This document shows positions 6,801-13,037 of a DNA stretch of 13,179 nucleotides, one piece after another. A model generated the notes under the pieces. It saw only the letters and a list, made by a program, of their open reading frames with translations, was not told where the DNA came from and searched no databases. Made by a program: the position numbers and the translations under genes. Numbering within the stretch: the stretch's first letter is position 1; each line of letters starts with the position of its first letter. The DNA is from Candidatus Hydrogenedentota bacterium (lineage in GTDB: Bacteria > Hydrogenedentota > Hydrogenedentia > Hydrogenedentales > CAITNO01): NCBI GenBank assembly GCA_007124105.1, contig SLFT01000532.1, forward strand, positions 1-13,179, in the 5' to 3' direction.

Positions 6801-8950
6801 TTGAGTTGCCGCGCTTGCGGCGAGTCTTCCAGGCCCGTTTCGCGTTTTACCGCGTCGCTGATCTGAGAAACTTCCGCCTGCAAAGCGCCTTGTGACGATT
6901 GTTGTTCGAGATTCTTGTGGCGCAAGGCTGCGAGTTCTTTCTCGAGCGCAGAAATAATCTCACGGCTTTCTGATTGCTCTTCGGCGGCTTTGGCGGCCGC
7001 TTCTTCGCGCTCATTCAACACTTCTTTCAGTGATTCCAGTTCCTTGCGCGATTCTTCGAGTTCTTTGTTCTTTTCCGCCTCATTCTGGCGCAGCTTCTCC
7101 ATTTCGAGCGCGAGGGCGCTTTCTGCGTCTTGGGTTTGCGCAGTTTCAGACCGCAGATGCTCGAGTTCTTCTTGCAGCGTTTCAAGTTCACGCTGCTTTT
7201 CCGCATTGACTTCTTCCGCGTTGACGGCGTCTTGCTCGCGTTGCGATAATTGCTCGCGCAATTTTTCCATTTCCGCTTGCGCGTCTTCCAGCGCCTGTGA
7301 TTTGGCGGCTTCGTTTTCCCTGAGTTGGGTTACTTCGCGCTCGAGTTCCGCCTCGGAGGAGGATGCGCTCTGCGCTTTTTGCTGCAACGCTTCCAGCTCT
7401 TCCTGCATATTGCGCACCATTTCGTCGTGCTCGGTGCTGGCCGCTTCGGCGGCGGCGACGGCTTCTTTCTGTTGGGCGAGTTGGTCGCGCAGTTCATCCA
7501 TTTCGCTGCGGGCGGTTGTGAGTACTTCGGACTTTTCCGACTCGCTACGGCGCAGATGTTCGAGTTCGCTTACCAGGCTTTTCTCGGACTGCGCGAAATG
7601 CTCCGCGCGCGTACGCAACTGCTCCAATTCCTCCTTGAGTTTCTGTTTGGCCTCTGCGCTGAGTTTTTCCTCCTGCATCTGCTGGTTCAACACCGCTTCG
7701 CGTTCGCTCTGCTCCTGGCGCAGCCGTTCCATTTCCGCCCGTGTTTTTTCCAGGGCGCTCGATTTTTCCGCCTCGTTGGCGCGCAATTGTTCCACTTCTT
7801 GCGCCAGTGCGCGTTCGGATTCTGCGGCAGCCTTGGCGCGGTGATCAATCTCATCGAGCTGGCCGCGCATCGAAACAATTTCCTGCTCGCTTTCTTTTGC
7901 GCGCGCTTCCGCCGCCGCCACGGCTTGTTCTCGGTCGGCCAATTGCGCCTGCAAGGCCGTCAATTGTTCGCGGGCTGCATCCAAGGCTTCGCTCTTGCTG
8001 CGCTCGTTCTCGCGCAACAATTCCAGTTCGGATTTCAGCGTTTCACGGGCGGTCTCCGCCTTATTGGCTTCCTCATGAATACGCTCCATTTCGGAACGCA
8101 TCGTTTCCAGGGCCGCTTCTTGCTCGCGGTTTTGCGACTGGGCTTCTTCAATGGCTTTTTCACGGTCCTGCAAGGACGCCTGCAGTTGTTCGAGCGCTTT
8201 GCGGGCCTGGTCGAGTTCTTCTGATTTCGCGTCGCCTTGCTTGCGAAGACGGTCGAGTTCCTGATTAAGTAATTCCTCGGATTCTGCGGCGTTTTCCGAG
8301 CGTTCCTGAAGCGATTGCACTTCGTTTTCGAGTTTGGCGACCAGATGCTCGCGTTCCGCCAATTCCTGTTCGGCATCCGCAACTTCCGCCTCGCGTTCGA
8401 GCAGGGTATGCTTGAGCGTATCAAGTTCGGAATGGGCCTGCTCGAGCGCCTCAGATTTCTCCCGTTCCTTCTCGCGCAGATTGTCGAGTTCTTGCAGCAG
8501 TTCGTTTTGCTCTTTGGCGGCTTCCTCTTTTTGTGACAGAAACGCCTCTAATTTTGCCTGCAGTTCAGACACTGTATTTTGAAGCGTCTCTTTGTCCAGC
8601 GCTTCGGCCTGGCGTTTGTCAAGGGTGGCCTTCAGCGCGCCGGCCTTGCTGGTTTGCTCCGTCACCAGTTCGGACAATTGCATGGCTTGCTCAACATCAA
8701 GCATGTCATCTAAAGCATTGTTTGCGGCGCGAATCTGATCAAGGCGTTGCACCAGGCGATCGCTGTCATGCACTGCTTCACTTGTGCGGCCCAAGGCGGC
8801 AAGATTCTCTACGCGCAGCTGTAACAGCAGGGGACTGTTCGGTACAAAATGCTTTATCTCGTCAAGGGTCGCCAGCGCCTCGGGGTGACGCTCCTGTTTG
8901 CTCAGCTGGCGCGCGTTATCGAGTTTTTCTTCTATTACGTTGGGATGCAT
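3830..8950 (-). CDS. Giant membrane-anchored coiled-coil repeat protein with LRR-type C-terminus (unrecognised)
   Basis: I do not recognise this 1706-residue protein as a whole. In order: a TPR-like pair (residues about 8-68); predicted coiled coil to about 750, including seven 77-residue repeats (154-692); 16-residue Ala/Gln/Lys repeats (774-901 and a partial); a Pro/Glu linker; acidic GDDPF repeats (1009-1242); a Gly/Lys linker; one hydrophobic helix (about 1328-1347) preceded by Arg/Lys; and a C-terminal domain (1353-1706) with two copies of a beta/LRR module, then further LRRs ending LPNCAV. There is no N-terminal signal. The positive-inside rule therefore puts about 1,330 residues in the cytoplasm and about 355 outside the inner membrane. 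The ATG has AGGAGG (8956-8961) 5 nt upstream, a very strong ribosome site. It is transcribed divergently from the HDOD gene. A scaffold, spacer or mechanosensing role is only inference. Confidence 0.9.
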   Translation of the reverse strand: MHPNVIEEKLDNARQLSKQERHPEALATLDEIKHFVPNSPLLLQLRVENLAALGRTSEAVHDSDRLVQRLDQIRAANNALDDMLDVEQAMQLSELVTEQTSKAGALKATLDKRQAEALDKETLQNTVSELQAKLEAFLSQKEEAAKEQNELLQELDNLREKEREKSEALEQAHSELDTLKHTLLEREAEVADAEQELAEREHLVAKLENEVQSLQERSENAAESEELLNQELDRLRKQGDAKSEELDQARKALEQLQASLQDREKAIEEAQSQNREQEAALETMRSEMERIHEEANKAETARETLKSELELLRENERSKSEALDAAREQLTALQAQLADREQAVAAAEARAKESEQEIVSMRGQLDEIDHRAKAAAESERALAQEVEQLRANEAEKSSALEKTRAEMERLRQEQSEREAVLNQQMQEEKLSAEAKQKLKEELEQLRTRAEHFAQSEKSLVSELEHLRRSESEKSEVLTTARSEMDELRDQLAQQKEAVAAAEAASTEHDEMVRNMQEELEALQQKAQSASSSEAELEREVTQLRENEAAKSQALEDAQAEMEKLREQLSQREQDAVNAEEVNAEKQRELETLQEELEHLRSETAQTQDAESALALEMEKLRQNEAEKNKELEESRKELESLKEVLNEREEAAAKAAEEQSESREIISALEKELAALRHKNLEQQSSQGALQAEVSQISDAVKRETGLEDSPQARQLKKIQEQLRELEKSQRDQQESIRKQAAQKAVKDSSQRQTPDQAADIASPKEPSRSGMFALKAAQQESKRQAQQEALKLAQQQSKRHTPQDALKLAQQQSKRQTQQDALKLAQQQSKRHTPQDALKLAQQQLKKQTQQEVAKAAQQQSKRMTPQDALKAAQQQSKRQSPQQAAKLAQEQMKKKMQRQAAQQQSKQAPKPVKLNPAGEGARPIKLKPAEEESEPEPPPELPPPKIPPHADATDDVTGADASEQELTLQQPASSTQKNDAAPEKTLSKEAPDSDALSTPDEGVASTEEQDASPDLAFLGDDPFEQMQDSDAPDQADEENPFLDEQEDSAHASDSDDARAQDTPENDAAAQQDDAGSSAEEQDASPDLAFLGDDPFEQVQDSDAPGQADEENPFLDEQEDPAHASDSDDARAQDTPENDAAAKKKTSAAEEQDANSVLALFGDDPFKEVLDSDAPSKADEENPFLDEQEDASPSPTLDKGRAQVAPGDEPAAKKNKNMTSTAEEQEANSVLALFGDDPFKEVDGNTDSAASSMKAGGPGLKGKKGAAGTGVRGGESPPKPIVLTPYEGDEVGAESVEDYPKPRDVAFVFPDLSVSVAVPRARSSMKVFIAAGLLFLVAVGGIVAFIAQSSARQDAQSTVRATARPGAVPDVEMQFLEFPEEHSFGTLYDPEMQSLDGHWPAFSEARGIVEYPSNTNLHLVVRSERADDLSPLAHLPARSITSLRLPEMELDEENLQHLWALDGINLVFFDMVMSDEEIQMVSDGFRRSVLVTSRSEDDFIRPPDLPPDERVLSFPSESVGRVAIRRWNEPGLAWQYLDAARGALSIPARTDVQLEISRGITDLSFLEAMQNERNQTELYSLVLSGSDITDESMDGVARLITLVALELNQTAITAVGMNKLLSVRGLEYLKIEGTRMPNDGLEVLKELVNLKRLEIYDAPNITPGVFSLFGQVRMLQRLHLERTGITSEQLRQLDSLLPNCAVTPI
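4076..4825 (-). repeat. Duplicated beta/LRR module in the giant protein's C-terminal domain
   Basis: Residues about 1376-1490 and 1511-1625 follow the same plan. Each has Phe-Pro, then Gly, then a Trp six residues before an Ala-Arg-Gly, a Pro seven residues after that Ala, a Asp-Leu-Ser about 22 residues on, and then an LRR block (LxLxxxxITDESM-like). The anchor positions are F1379/F1515, W1400/W1535, A1406/A1541, P1413/P1548 and D1429/D1563, a near-constant offset of 134-136 residues. Extra LRRs follow (about 1600-1706). The second copy is closer to the LRR consensus. The spacing evidence for duplication is direct; no function follows from it. Confidence 0.75.
5225..5926 (-). repeat. Four acidic GDDPF/ENPF repeats, 70-73 residues
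   Basis: Units begin at residues 1009, 1081, 1151 and 1224 of the giant protein (periods of 72, 70 and 73). Each opens with EEQ(D/E)A, then LA(F/L)(L/F)GDDPF. The first three also carry ADEENPFLDEQED; the fourth is truncated after GDDPFKEV. The first two copies are nearly identical DNA over about 180 nt (offset 216), which points to recent duplication. The composition (Asp, Glu, Ser, Pro, Ala) predicts disorder, with the short aromatic motifs as possible docking points. Confidence 0.85.
6248..6631 (-). repeat. Tandem 16-residue (48-bp) Ala/Gln/Lys repeats
   Basis: Eight consecutive units start at residues 774, 790, 806, 822, 838, 854, 870 and 886, with a partial ninth. The consensus is ALKLAQQQSKRxTxQD. 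Units alternate between a TQQ-type end (1, 3, 5) and a TPQ-type end (2, 4, 6), so the higher-order period is 32 residues or 96 bp. The units are basic and predicted helical, with Pro breaks in every second unit. They follow the coiled coil and precede the acidic section. Confidence 0.88.
6875..8491 (-). repeat. Seven tandem 77-residue (231-bp) coiled-coil repeats
   Basis: Units occupy residues 154-230, 231-307, 308-384, 385-461, 462-538, 539-615 and 616-692 with no gap or length variation. Every unit opens with E-x-x-x-L-R and keeps K at unit position 12 and L at 16; most have RE at 33-34. Seventy-seven is 11 heptads: positions 2, 9, 16, 23, 30 form the a series and 5, 12, 19, 26 the d series, so the heptad phase runs unbroken through all copies. 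Protein similarity is clear; at DNA level the units have diverged. Confidence 0.9.
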
Positions 8951-9066
8951 ACGTGCCTCCTGCCTGGGAAATCAACCGCTTCACTATCGCTGTTTCTATC
9001 CGAACTGTGTGTCTGCCAATACCTGTATTCCAAGTGGAAAAACAGACAGATTATATAATGCCGGTT

Positions 9067-9072
9067 ATTATA
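9067..9072 (-). promoter_or_regulatory. Candidate -10 box for the giant gene
   Basis: The minus strand reads a perfect TATAAT here, about 115 nt upstream of the giant gene's start. The hexamer 17 nt further upstream (9090-9095) reads TGAAAA, a poor -35, so an activator or an alternative context may be needed. A second minus-strand TATAAT at 9050-9055 lies inside the palindrome ATTATATAAT and has no good -35 either. Confidence 0.4.
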
Positions 9073-9109
9073 CACGGAAAGCGCCTTGTTTTTCACAAGC
9101 GGGCAATTC

Positions 9110-9139
9110 TTGAAGACGCCCTCGTTTTTCACTTATAGT
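9110..9139 (+). promoter_or_regulatory. Candidate sigma-70 promoter for the HDOD gene
   Basis: TTGAAG (9110-9115) and TATAGT (9134-9139) are separated by 18 nt and match the consensus at four and five of six positions. The start of transcription would fall near 9146, giving a leader of about 195 nt. A weaker alternative is TTGCGT (9155-9160), 16 nt, TATACA (9177-9182), which overlaps the inverted repeat ACATAC/GTATGT (9161-9166, 9183-9188). Confidence 0.4.
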
Positions 9140-9340
9140 TGGATAAGAAAAATGTTGCGTACATACATTCATTTTGTATACAGTATGTCTTTATTTGTCT
9201 CTGAATCCAGATTCAACGGAAACTCAACATTCAGGGCAGCACCACGCTTGAGGCGGCGAAAAGAGTAAACGACGGCAAGGCTGCGTCCTGATGTTTTGGC
9301 GGCGCAATGCGTTGGCCGTTATATCCGTGGGAGAACTGTA

Positions 9341-10837
9341 TTGCCGGTTGAACAGCACGATATCATTAAGTGTCCTGCTTGTGGGCAGCGGATGCGTGTA
9401 CCTTCCAACGCGCGGGGAAGAGTATTCAAGTGCGTGAAGTGCGGCGCTTTGGTGAAGCCTGGCAGCGATTCGCCCGATCCGAGACAGACGATCATCGAGC
9501 ATCCCGAGATGCAGCAGGAGCAGGAGCCCGAAAAGAAGTCCATAACGGACCTCTTTGTTGACATGGGGCTTGTCTCACGCGAGCAAATGGACCAGGCGCT
9601 GGAGCAACAAACAGAAAACGAGAAGATATTCGAGACTCTGTTGCGCCTGGAAATGATCACGAAGGACGACTTGCACGCGCGACTGTCGCGTGAACCCGGC
9701 GCCGCCGCCATCAACCTTGACCACTTCAATATTGATCGCGAACTCACCGAGCTGCTTCCGCTTGAAGCGGTGCGTAAGTATTGGGTGCTTCCCATCAGTT
9801 CACTCGGCAAATCGCTTACCGTGGCCATGGTCTGCCCGGTGGACATGGAAGCGCTGGCTGCTGTTGAAGATATAACGCAGAAGCGCATCAGGCCGATGTT
9901 GTGCAAGATAGACGATTTTCACAGCGCCGTCCGTAAGCACTACCGTGTTCCAGATAAGCAGGAGCCCCAGAAACAGGCCGCGGCTAATGTCTCGCGGGCG
10001 GATGTTCCCACTGTTTCGACCATGGATGACCCGGATGATGAACACGTCCGCCAGGCCCTGGTTGCGCTTGAAAGCCTACCTATTCCCGCGCGTGTGTTGA
10101 ACCAGGTGGATGCCGTTGTCGGCGCGGAAAGTGAGGGGTTGCGACAGGTTGTGTCGGTGGTCGGCAATTCTCCGCCCCTCACCGGCGATATTCTGTGCAT
10201 GGCCAATTGTTCCGCTTATGGCCTGCCAAAGTGTGTGGACAGCGTCCCGATGGCCATTACGCTGATTGGCGATCAGGCGGTTGCGTTATTGGCCGCCAAC
10301 GCGCCAAAATTACCTATTGCCGAAGAAAAGCGCTGGAAATCGCTGACCCTTTTTTCGCGCCATTGCGCCGAGATAGCGGCTATCCTGGCGATTGATTGCG
10401 GACGCGTAACGCCAAATGTTGCCTACTGCGCGGGATTGCTCCACGCGGTGGGCAGCTACGCGCTGGGTGCCGTAGACCCGGAGGAATACGCGAAAATAGA
10501 TACTGATATTTTCGGGAGTGAGCGTATTCATGCCGAGAAGCAGGTCTTCGGTATCGCCTACCCTGAAGCGGGCGCGTTGTTGTGCGAACAATGGCGCTTG
10601 CCTGAAGGGCTGCAGGCTGCCGTGCGCTACTCACCAACGCCTGAGGAGGCGGGAGATTATCGGGACATCGCCGCCATTGTGCATATTGCCATACAGGCCG
10701 CGGGCGTCAACGGAGAAGTGAATCAGGAGGGGCTCTCCAAGTGCGCCGATATTCTGAAGTCGCTGAACATAGAACTGTCAGAAATAGTTGACTCTCTCGG
10801 AAAATCGGCCGTGGGCGCTGTCAGCAACAGTCAATAG
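9341..10837 (+). CDS. Zinc-ribbon / MshEN / HDOD signalling protein
   Basis: The 498-residue protein has three parts. An MJ0042-like zinc ribbon has CPAC at residues 11-14 and CVKC at 31-34. An MshEN domain (GspE/PilB N-terminal type, about 66-202) shows the two-helix-bundle LFVDMGLVSREQMDQALEQQ and the VLPISSLGKSLTVAMVCPVDMEAL block. An HDOD domain (about 243-450) shows LPIPARVLNQV, MANCSAYGLPKCVDSVPMAITLIG and AGLLHAVGSYAL. The usual HD is replaced (LLHAVG), as in HDOD domains without catalysis, and the RLGxxL signature of c-di-GMP-binding MshEN domains is not evident, so ligand binding is doubtful. A cytoplasmic regulatory or scaffolding role is likely. The TTG start has GGGAG (9329-9333) 7 nt upstream; an in-frame TTG at 9296 lacks a ribosome site. 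It is divergent to the giant gene. Confidence 0.85.
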   Translation: MPVEQHDIIKCPACGQRMRVPSNARGRVFKCVKCGALVKPGSDSPDPRQTIIEHPEMQQEQEPEKKSITDLFVDMGLVSREQMDQALEQQTENEKIFETLLRLEMITKDDLHARLSREPGAAAINLDHFNIDRELTELLPLEAVRKYWVLPISSLGKSLTVAMVCPVDMEALAAVEDITQKRIRPMLCKIDDFHSAVRKHYRVPDKQEPQKQAAANVSRADVPTVSTMDDPDDEHVRQALVALESLPIPARVLNQVDAVVGAESEGLRQVVSVVGNSPPLTGDILCMANCSAYGLPKCVDSVPMAITLIGDQAVALLAANAPKLPIAEEKRWKSLTLFSRHCAEIAAILAIDCGRVTPNVAYCAGLLHAVGSYALGAVDPEEYAKIDTDIFGSERIHAEKQVFGIAYPEAGALLCEQWRLPEGLQAAVRYSPTPEEAGDYRDIAAIVHIAIQAAGVNGEVNQEGLSKCADILKSLNIELSEIVDSLGKSAVGAVSNSQ

Positions 10838-11119
10838 GGGCCTTTGATAATCAAAGGGAGACAGGACGACTCTCTGCGCGAAGACTTCTTGTGCGATGCG
10901 CGCGACAGCCATGTGGGGGGTAATGCGTTGTGTGCATTTCCCGTTTTATCGCCCGAGAGAATACGCGTTTTCCTTGCATAATGCCCTCGTCATACCATAC
11001 CATTAATTTATCGCATACGCGTTGCTCAGCAGGCGAGACGCCTTTTCGCTTGCCGGCGGCGCTGTGCAAACCTTCGATAATCTTACGCCTTATTTTGCAA
11101 ACCACAGGAGAAGCGCATC
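10838..11119. other. Intergenic region between the HDOD and isomerase genes
   Basis: These 282 bp contain the palindrome at 10841-10857, a short AGGCG/CGCCT stem at 11031-11043 followed by four Ts, and an AT-richer patch near 10970-11012 with a CATAAT word that may belong to a promoter for the isomerase gene. No -35 of good quality is placed for it. A minus-strand frame of 84 codons crosses the gap but shows no credible gene signals. Confidence 0.45.
10841..10857 (+). other. Perfect 17-bp palindrome just after the HDOD stop
   Basis: CCTTTGATAATCAAAGG is a perfect odd palindrome with its centre at 10849, beginning 4 nt after the HDOD stop codon. It can form a 7-bp hairpin with a TAA loop. It is not GC-rich and no U-tract follows, so it is a weak terminator candidate. 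Its length and symmetry also suit an operator for a dimeric regulator. Confidence 0.45.
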
Positions 11120-11968
11120 ATGTTTTACTCAGGCATTTCAGACGAAGCGGGACAAGACATTGCAACACAGATAAGGGCGCATCAGGAACTGGGCTGGCGT
11201 CACCTGGAACTGCGCGTGATTGATGGCGTGAACCTTACACAGGTTGACGACGCGATATTTGACGCCGTATACGGAGCGGTAACCGACGCGGGCCTGAACG
11301 TGTCCTGTTTCGCCAGCGCTATTGCGAACTGGGCGCGCCCCATCACCTGTGATCCTGCTGTTGACGTCAATGATCTAAAGCAGGCTGTCCCACGCATGAA
11401 ACGTTTTGGCACAACCTTTATTCGTGTAATGAGCTATCCCAATGACCCCGACAACCCGGTGGATGAACAAACCTGGCGCAACGAGTCTATCAAGAGAATG
11501 AAGCAACTTGCGCGCATTGCCGAAGACAGCGGCATTGTCCTGGTCCATGAAAATTGCAGCGGCTGGGGCGGCCTGTCTGCCGAAAACAGCAACATACTGC
11601 TGCGGGAAGTGGATAGCCCGGCGCTGAAGGTGGTTTTCGATACGGGCAATCCGGTGACGTACGGACAAAACGCCTGGGAGTACTACCAGGCCGTGTTTTC
11701 GGATATTGTTTATGTGCATATCAAGGATGCGCACAAGGTGAACGGCGAAGACCAGTATTGTATGTGCGGCGACGGCGACGGCTATGTCAAGGAAATTATT
11801 GCTGATTTGCTCAAACGCGGTTATGACGGCGGCTTCTCGATAGAACCGCATTTGGCGGCTGTGATTCATTCCGGCCAGCAAGCGGAGAGCGCCGAACGGT
11901 TGTACCAATCGTATACGGATTATGGACGGCGTCTGATGGAGATCGTTGAGGCCGTCACGCCTGCGTAA
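11120..11968 (+). CDS. Sugar phosphate isomerase/epimerase family TIM-barrel protein
   Basis: The 282-residue protein belongs to the xylose-isomerase-like (AP endonuclease family 2 fold) TIM-barrel group. The N-terminus SGISDEAGQDIATQIRAHQE and the following LGWRHLELR are typical of the isomerase/epimerase branch. Likely divalent-metal ligands are E144 (VHENCSGW), D174 (VFDTGNP), H200 (YVHIKDAH) and E242 (FSIEPH), all in the expected order. The ATG has AGGAG (11106-11110) 9 nt upstream. The substrate cannot be read from sequence. Family members act on free or phosphorylated sugars and on inositol derivatives, and many are poorly characterised. It lies 52 bp upstream of pfkA in the same direction, which fits a carbohydrate role. 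The family call is firm and the specific activity unknown. Confidence 0.87.
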   Translation: MFYSGISDEAGQDIATQIRAHQELGWRHLELRVIDGVNLTQVDDAIFDAVYGAVTDAGLNVSCFASAIANWARPITCDPAVDVNDLKQAVPRMKRFGTTFIRVMSYPNDPDNPVDEQTWRNESIKRMKQLARIAEDSGIVLVHENCSGWGGLSAENSNILLREVDSPALKVVFDTGNPVTYGQNAWEYYQAVFSDIVYVHIKDAHKVNGEDQYCMCGDGDGYVKEIIADLLKRGYDGGFSIEPHLAAVIHSGQQAESAERLYQSYTDYGRRLMEIVEAVTPA

Positions 11969-12020
11969 TAATCAACACAGCGCCAGGGCGCGTATATCCC
12001 CGGCGTACAAAGGCCAGCAG

Positions 12021-12992
12021 ATGAAACGAATCGGAGTGCTTACCAGCGGCGGCGACGCGCCGGGCATGAATGCCGCCGTCCGGGCCGTTGTGCGGACAGC
12101 GGTAGCCAACGAGATCGAGGTTTTCGGCGTCCACAAAGGGTACCGGGGACTTATAGACGGGGGCATAGAACGTATGGACGCCCGCAGCGTGAGCGGTATT
12201 ATTCACCATGGCGGCACCATCCTCCGCACTGCCCGCTGTCCCGCTTTTATGGAACCGCCGGGACGGGCCCTTGCGGCAGAACAACTGTCCAGGCGCGGCA
12301 TCGAAGGGCTTGTGGTCATCGGCGGCGACGGCTCATACCGCGGCGCTCATGCCTTGGCCCAGGAGCACAATATCGCGTGCGTCGGGCTGCCCGGCACTAT
12401 TGACAACGACATTGGCGGCACGGAATATACGATTGGTTTTGATACCGCTCTGAATACAGCCGTGCAAGCCATTGATCGGCTCCGCGACACAGCGGCGTCA
12501 CACGGACGCATCTTCTTTGTGGAACTGATGGGACGCCACAGCGGCTATATCGCCATGTACAGTGGTTTGGCAGGGGGCGCGGAGGAGATGCTGGTTCCTG
12601 AGCGGCCCACGGACATCAACGCCCTGATTGCCGAATTGCGCAGTGAACGGGAACGCGGAAAAACATCAATGATTGTTGTCGTCGCAGAAGGCGACGATGC
12701 CGGCAGCGCTTATACAATCGCACAAAAAGTGGCGGCCGCCTCGGAATTCAAAGACACCCGCGTAGCGGTCATTGGCCATTTGCAGCGTGGCGGCGTACCC
12801 TCGGCTTTTGATCGCGTATTGGCGGCGCGCATGGGTGTTGCAGGCGTTGAGGCGCTCTTGCGCGGTACGTCGGACGTTATGGTCGCTTTTGAAAACAACG
12901 GCATCCAAACGCGACCCATTGCTGACGCATGGGAAACGCAAAACAATTTTGATCCGGACTTGTTCCGTGTGGCGCGGCTTCTTCGTGTATAA
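12021..12992 (+). CDS. pfkA: ATP-dependent 6-phosphofructokinase
   Basis: PfkA phosphorylates fructose 6-phosphate to fructose 1,6-bisphosphate, the committed step of glycolysis in the cytoplasm. This 323-residue copy matches the E. coli length (320). Visible motifs are GVLTSGGDAPGMNAAVRAVVR (starting at residue 5), GGDGSYRGA (101-109), PGTIDND (124-130, catalytic Asp128), the ELMGRHSGY fructose-6-phosphate segment (168-176) and GHLQRGGVPSAFDRVLAARMG (begins 252). Gly at the GGDG position where PPi-dependent enzymes carry Asp indicates ATP use. The two Arg of NAAVRAVVR match E. coli effector-site residues, so allosteric control is plausible. The ATG at 12021 has AAAGG (12009-12013) 7 nt upstream. 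A longer frame opening at 11946 overlaps the preceding gene and adds 25 unconserved residues. Confidence 0.97.
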   Translation: MKRIGVLTSGGDAPGMNAAVRAVVRTAVANEIEVFGVHKGYRGLIDGGIERMDARSVSGIIHHGGTILRTARCPAFMEPPGRALAAEQLSRRGIEGLVVIGGDGSYRGAHALAQEHNIACVGLPGTIDNDIGGTEYTIGFDTALNTAVQAIDRLRDTAASHGRIFFVELMGRHSGYIAMYSGLAGGAEEMLVPERPTDINALIAELRSERERGKTSMIVVVAEGDDAGSAYTIAQKVAAASEFKDTRVAVIGHLQRGGVPSAFDRVLAARMGVAGVEALLRGTSDVMVAFENNGIQTRPIADAWETQNNFDPDLFRVARLLRV

Positions 12993-13037
12993 AGCGGGCT
13001 GCGGCGGCGTTGCCGGGATTGAGGATAGGCGTAGACA

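Larger units (their letters stand above)
8951..9340. promoter_or_regulatory. Divergent intergenic region, giant gene (left) and HDOD gene (right)
   Basis: No gene is apparent in these 390 bp. They hold a strong ribosome site for the giant gene (8956-8961), two TATAAT boxes on the minus strand (9067-9072 and 9050-9055), plus-strand promoter candidates near 9110-9182, and a direct repeat GTTTTTCAC at 9088-9096 and 9124-9132. The region is clearly more AT-rich than the flanking genes, as expected for a bidirectional control region. The first 100 bp or so next to each start would be 5' untranslated leader. Confidence 0.65.

Noticed and set aside
6915..8224. Two long plus-strand open frames (6915-7844 and 7325-8224) opposite the coiled coil
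   Set aside because: Glu, Gln, Leu and Ala codons rarely give stops when reversed, so repetitive coiled-coil DNA stays open on the other strand. The Ser/Cys/Phe-rich products have no support.
5225..8491. Repeated DNA considered as a CRISPR array or satellite
   Set aside because: All the periods are multiples of three within one long reading frame and the units vary by codon, so they are protein repeats. No constant repeat with unique spacers exists.
9291..9340. ATG at 9291 or TTG at 9296 as the HDOD gene start
   Set aside because: The ATG is in another frame. The TTG at 9296 has no ribosome site, whereas the TTG at 9341 has GGGAG at good spacing just before the zinc ribbon.
11031..11046. 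AGGCG/CGCCT stem with TTTT as a terminator after the HDOD gene
   Set aside because: The stem is five base pairs with a 3-nt loop and only four Ts, almost 200 nt after the stop codon.
10851..11105. 84-codon minus-strand frame between the HDOD and isomerase genes
   Set aside because: Its GTG start overlaps the isomerase ribosome site, it has no Shine-Dalgarno sequence, and no family is recognisable. The composition is not absurd for coding, so it stays possible but unsupported.
10930..11223. 97-codon plus-strand frame overlapping the isomerase start
   Set aside because: It runs into the conserved N-terminus of the isomerase in another frame and lacks a ribosome site.
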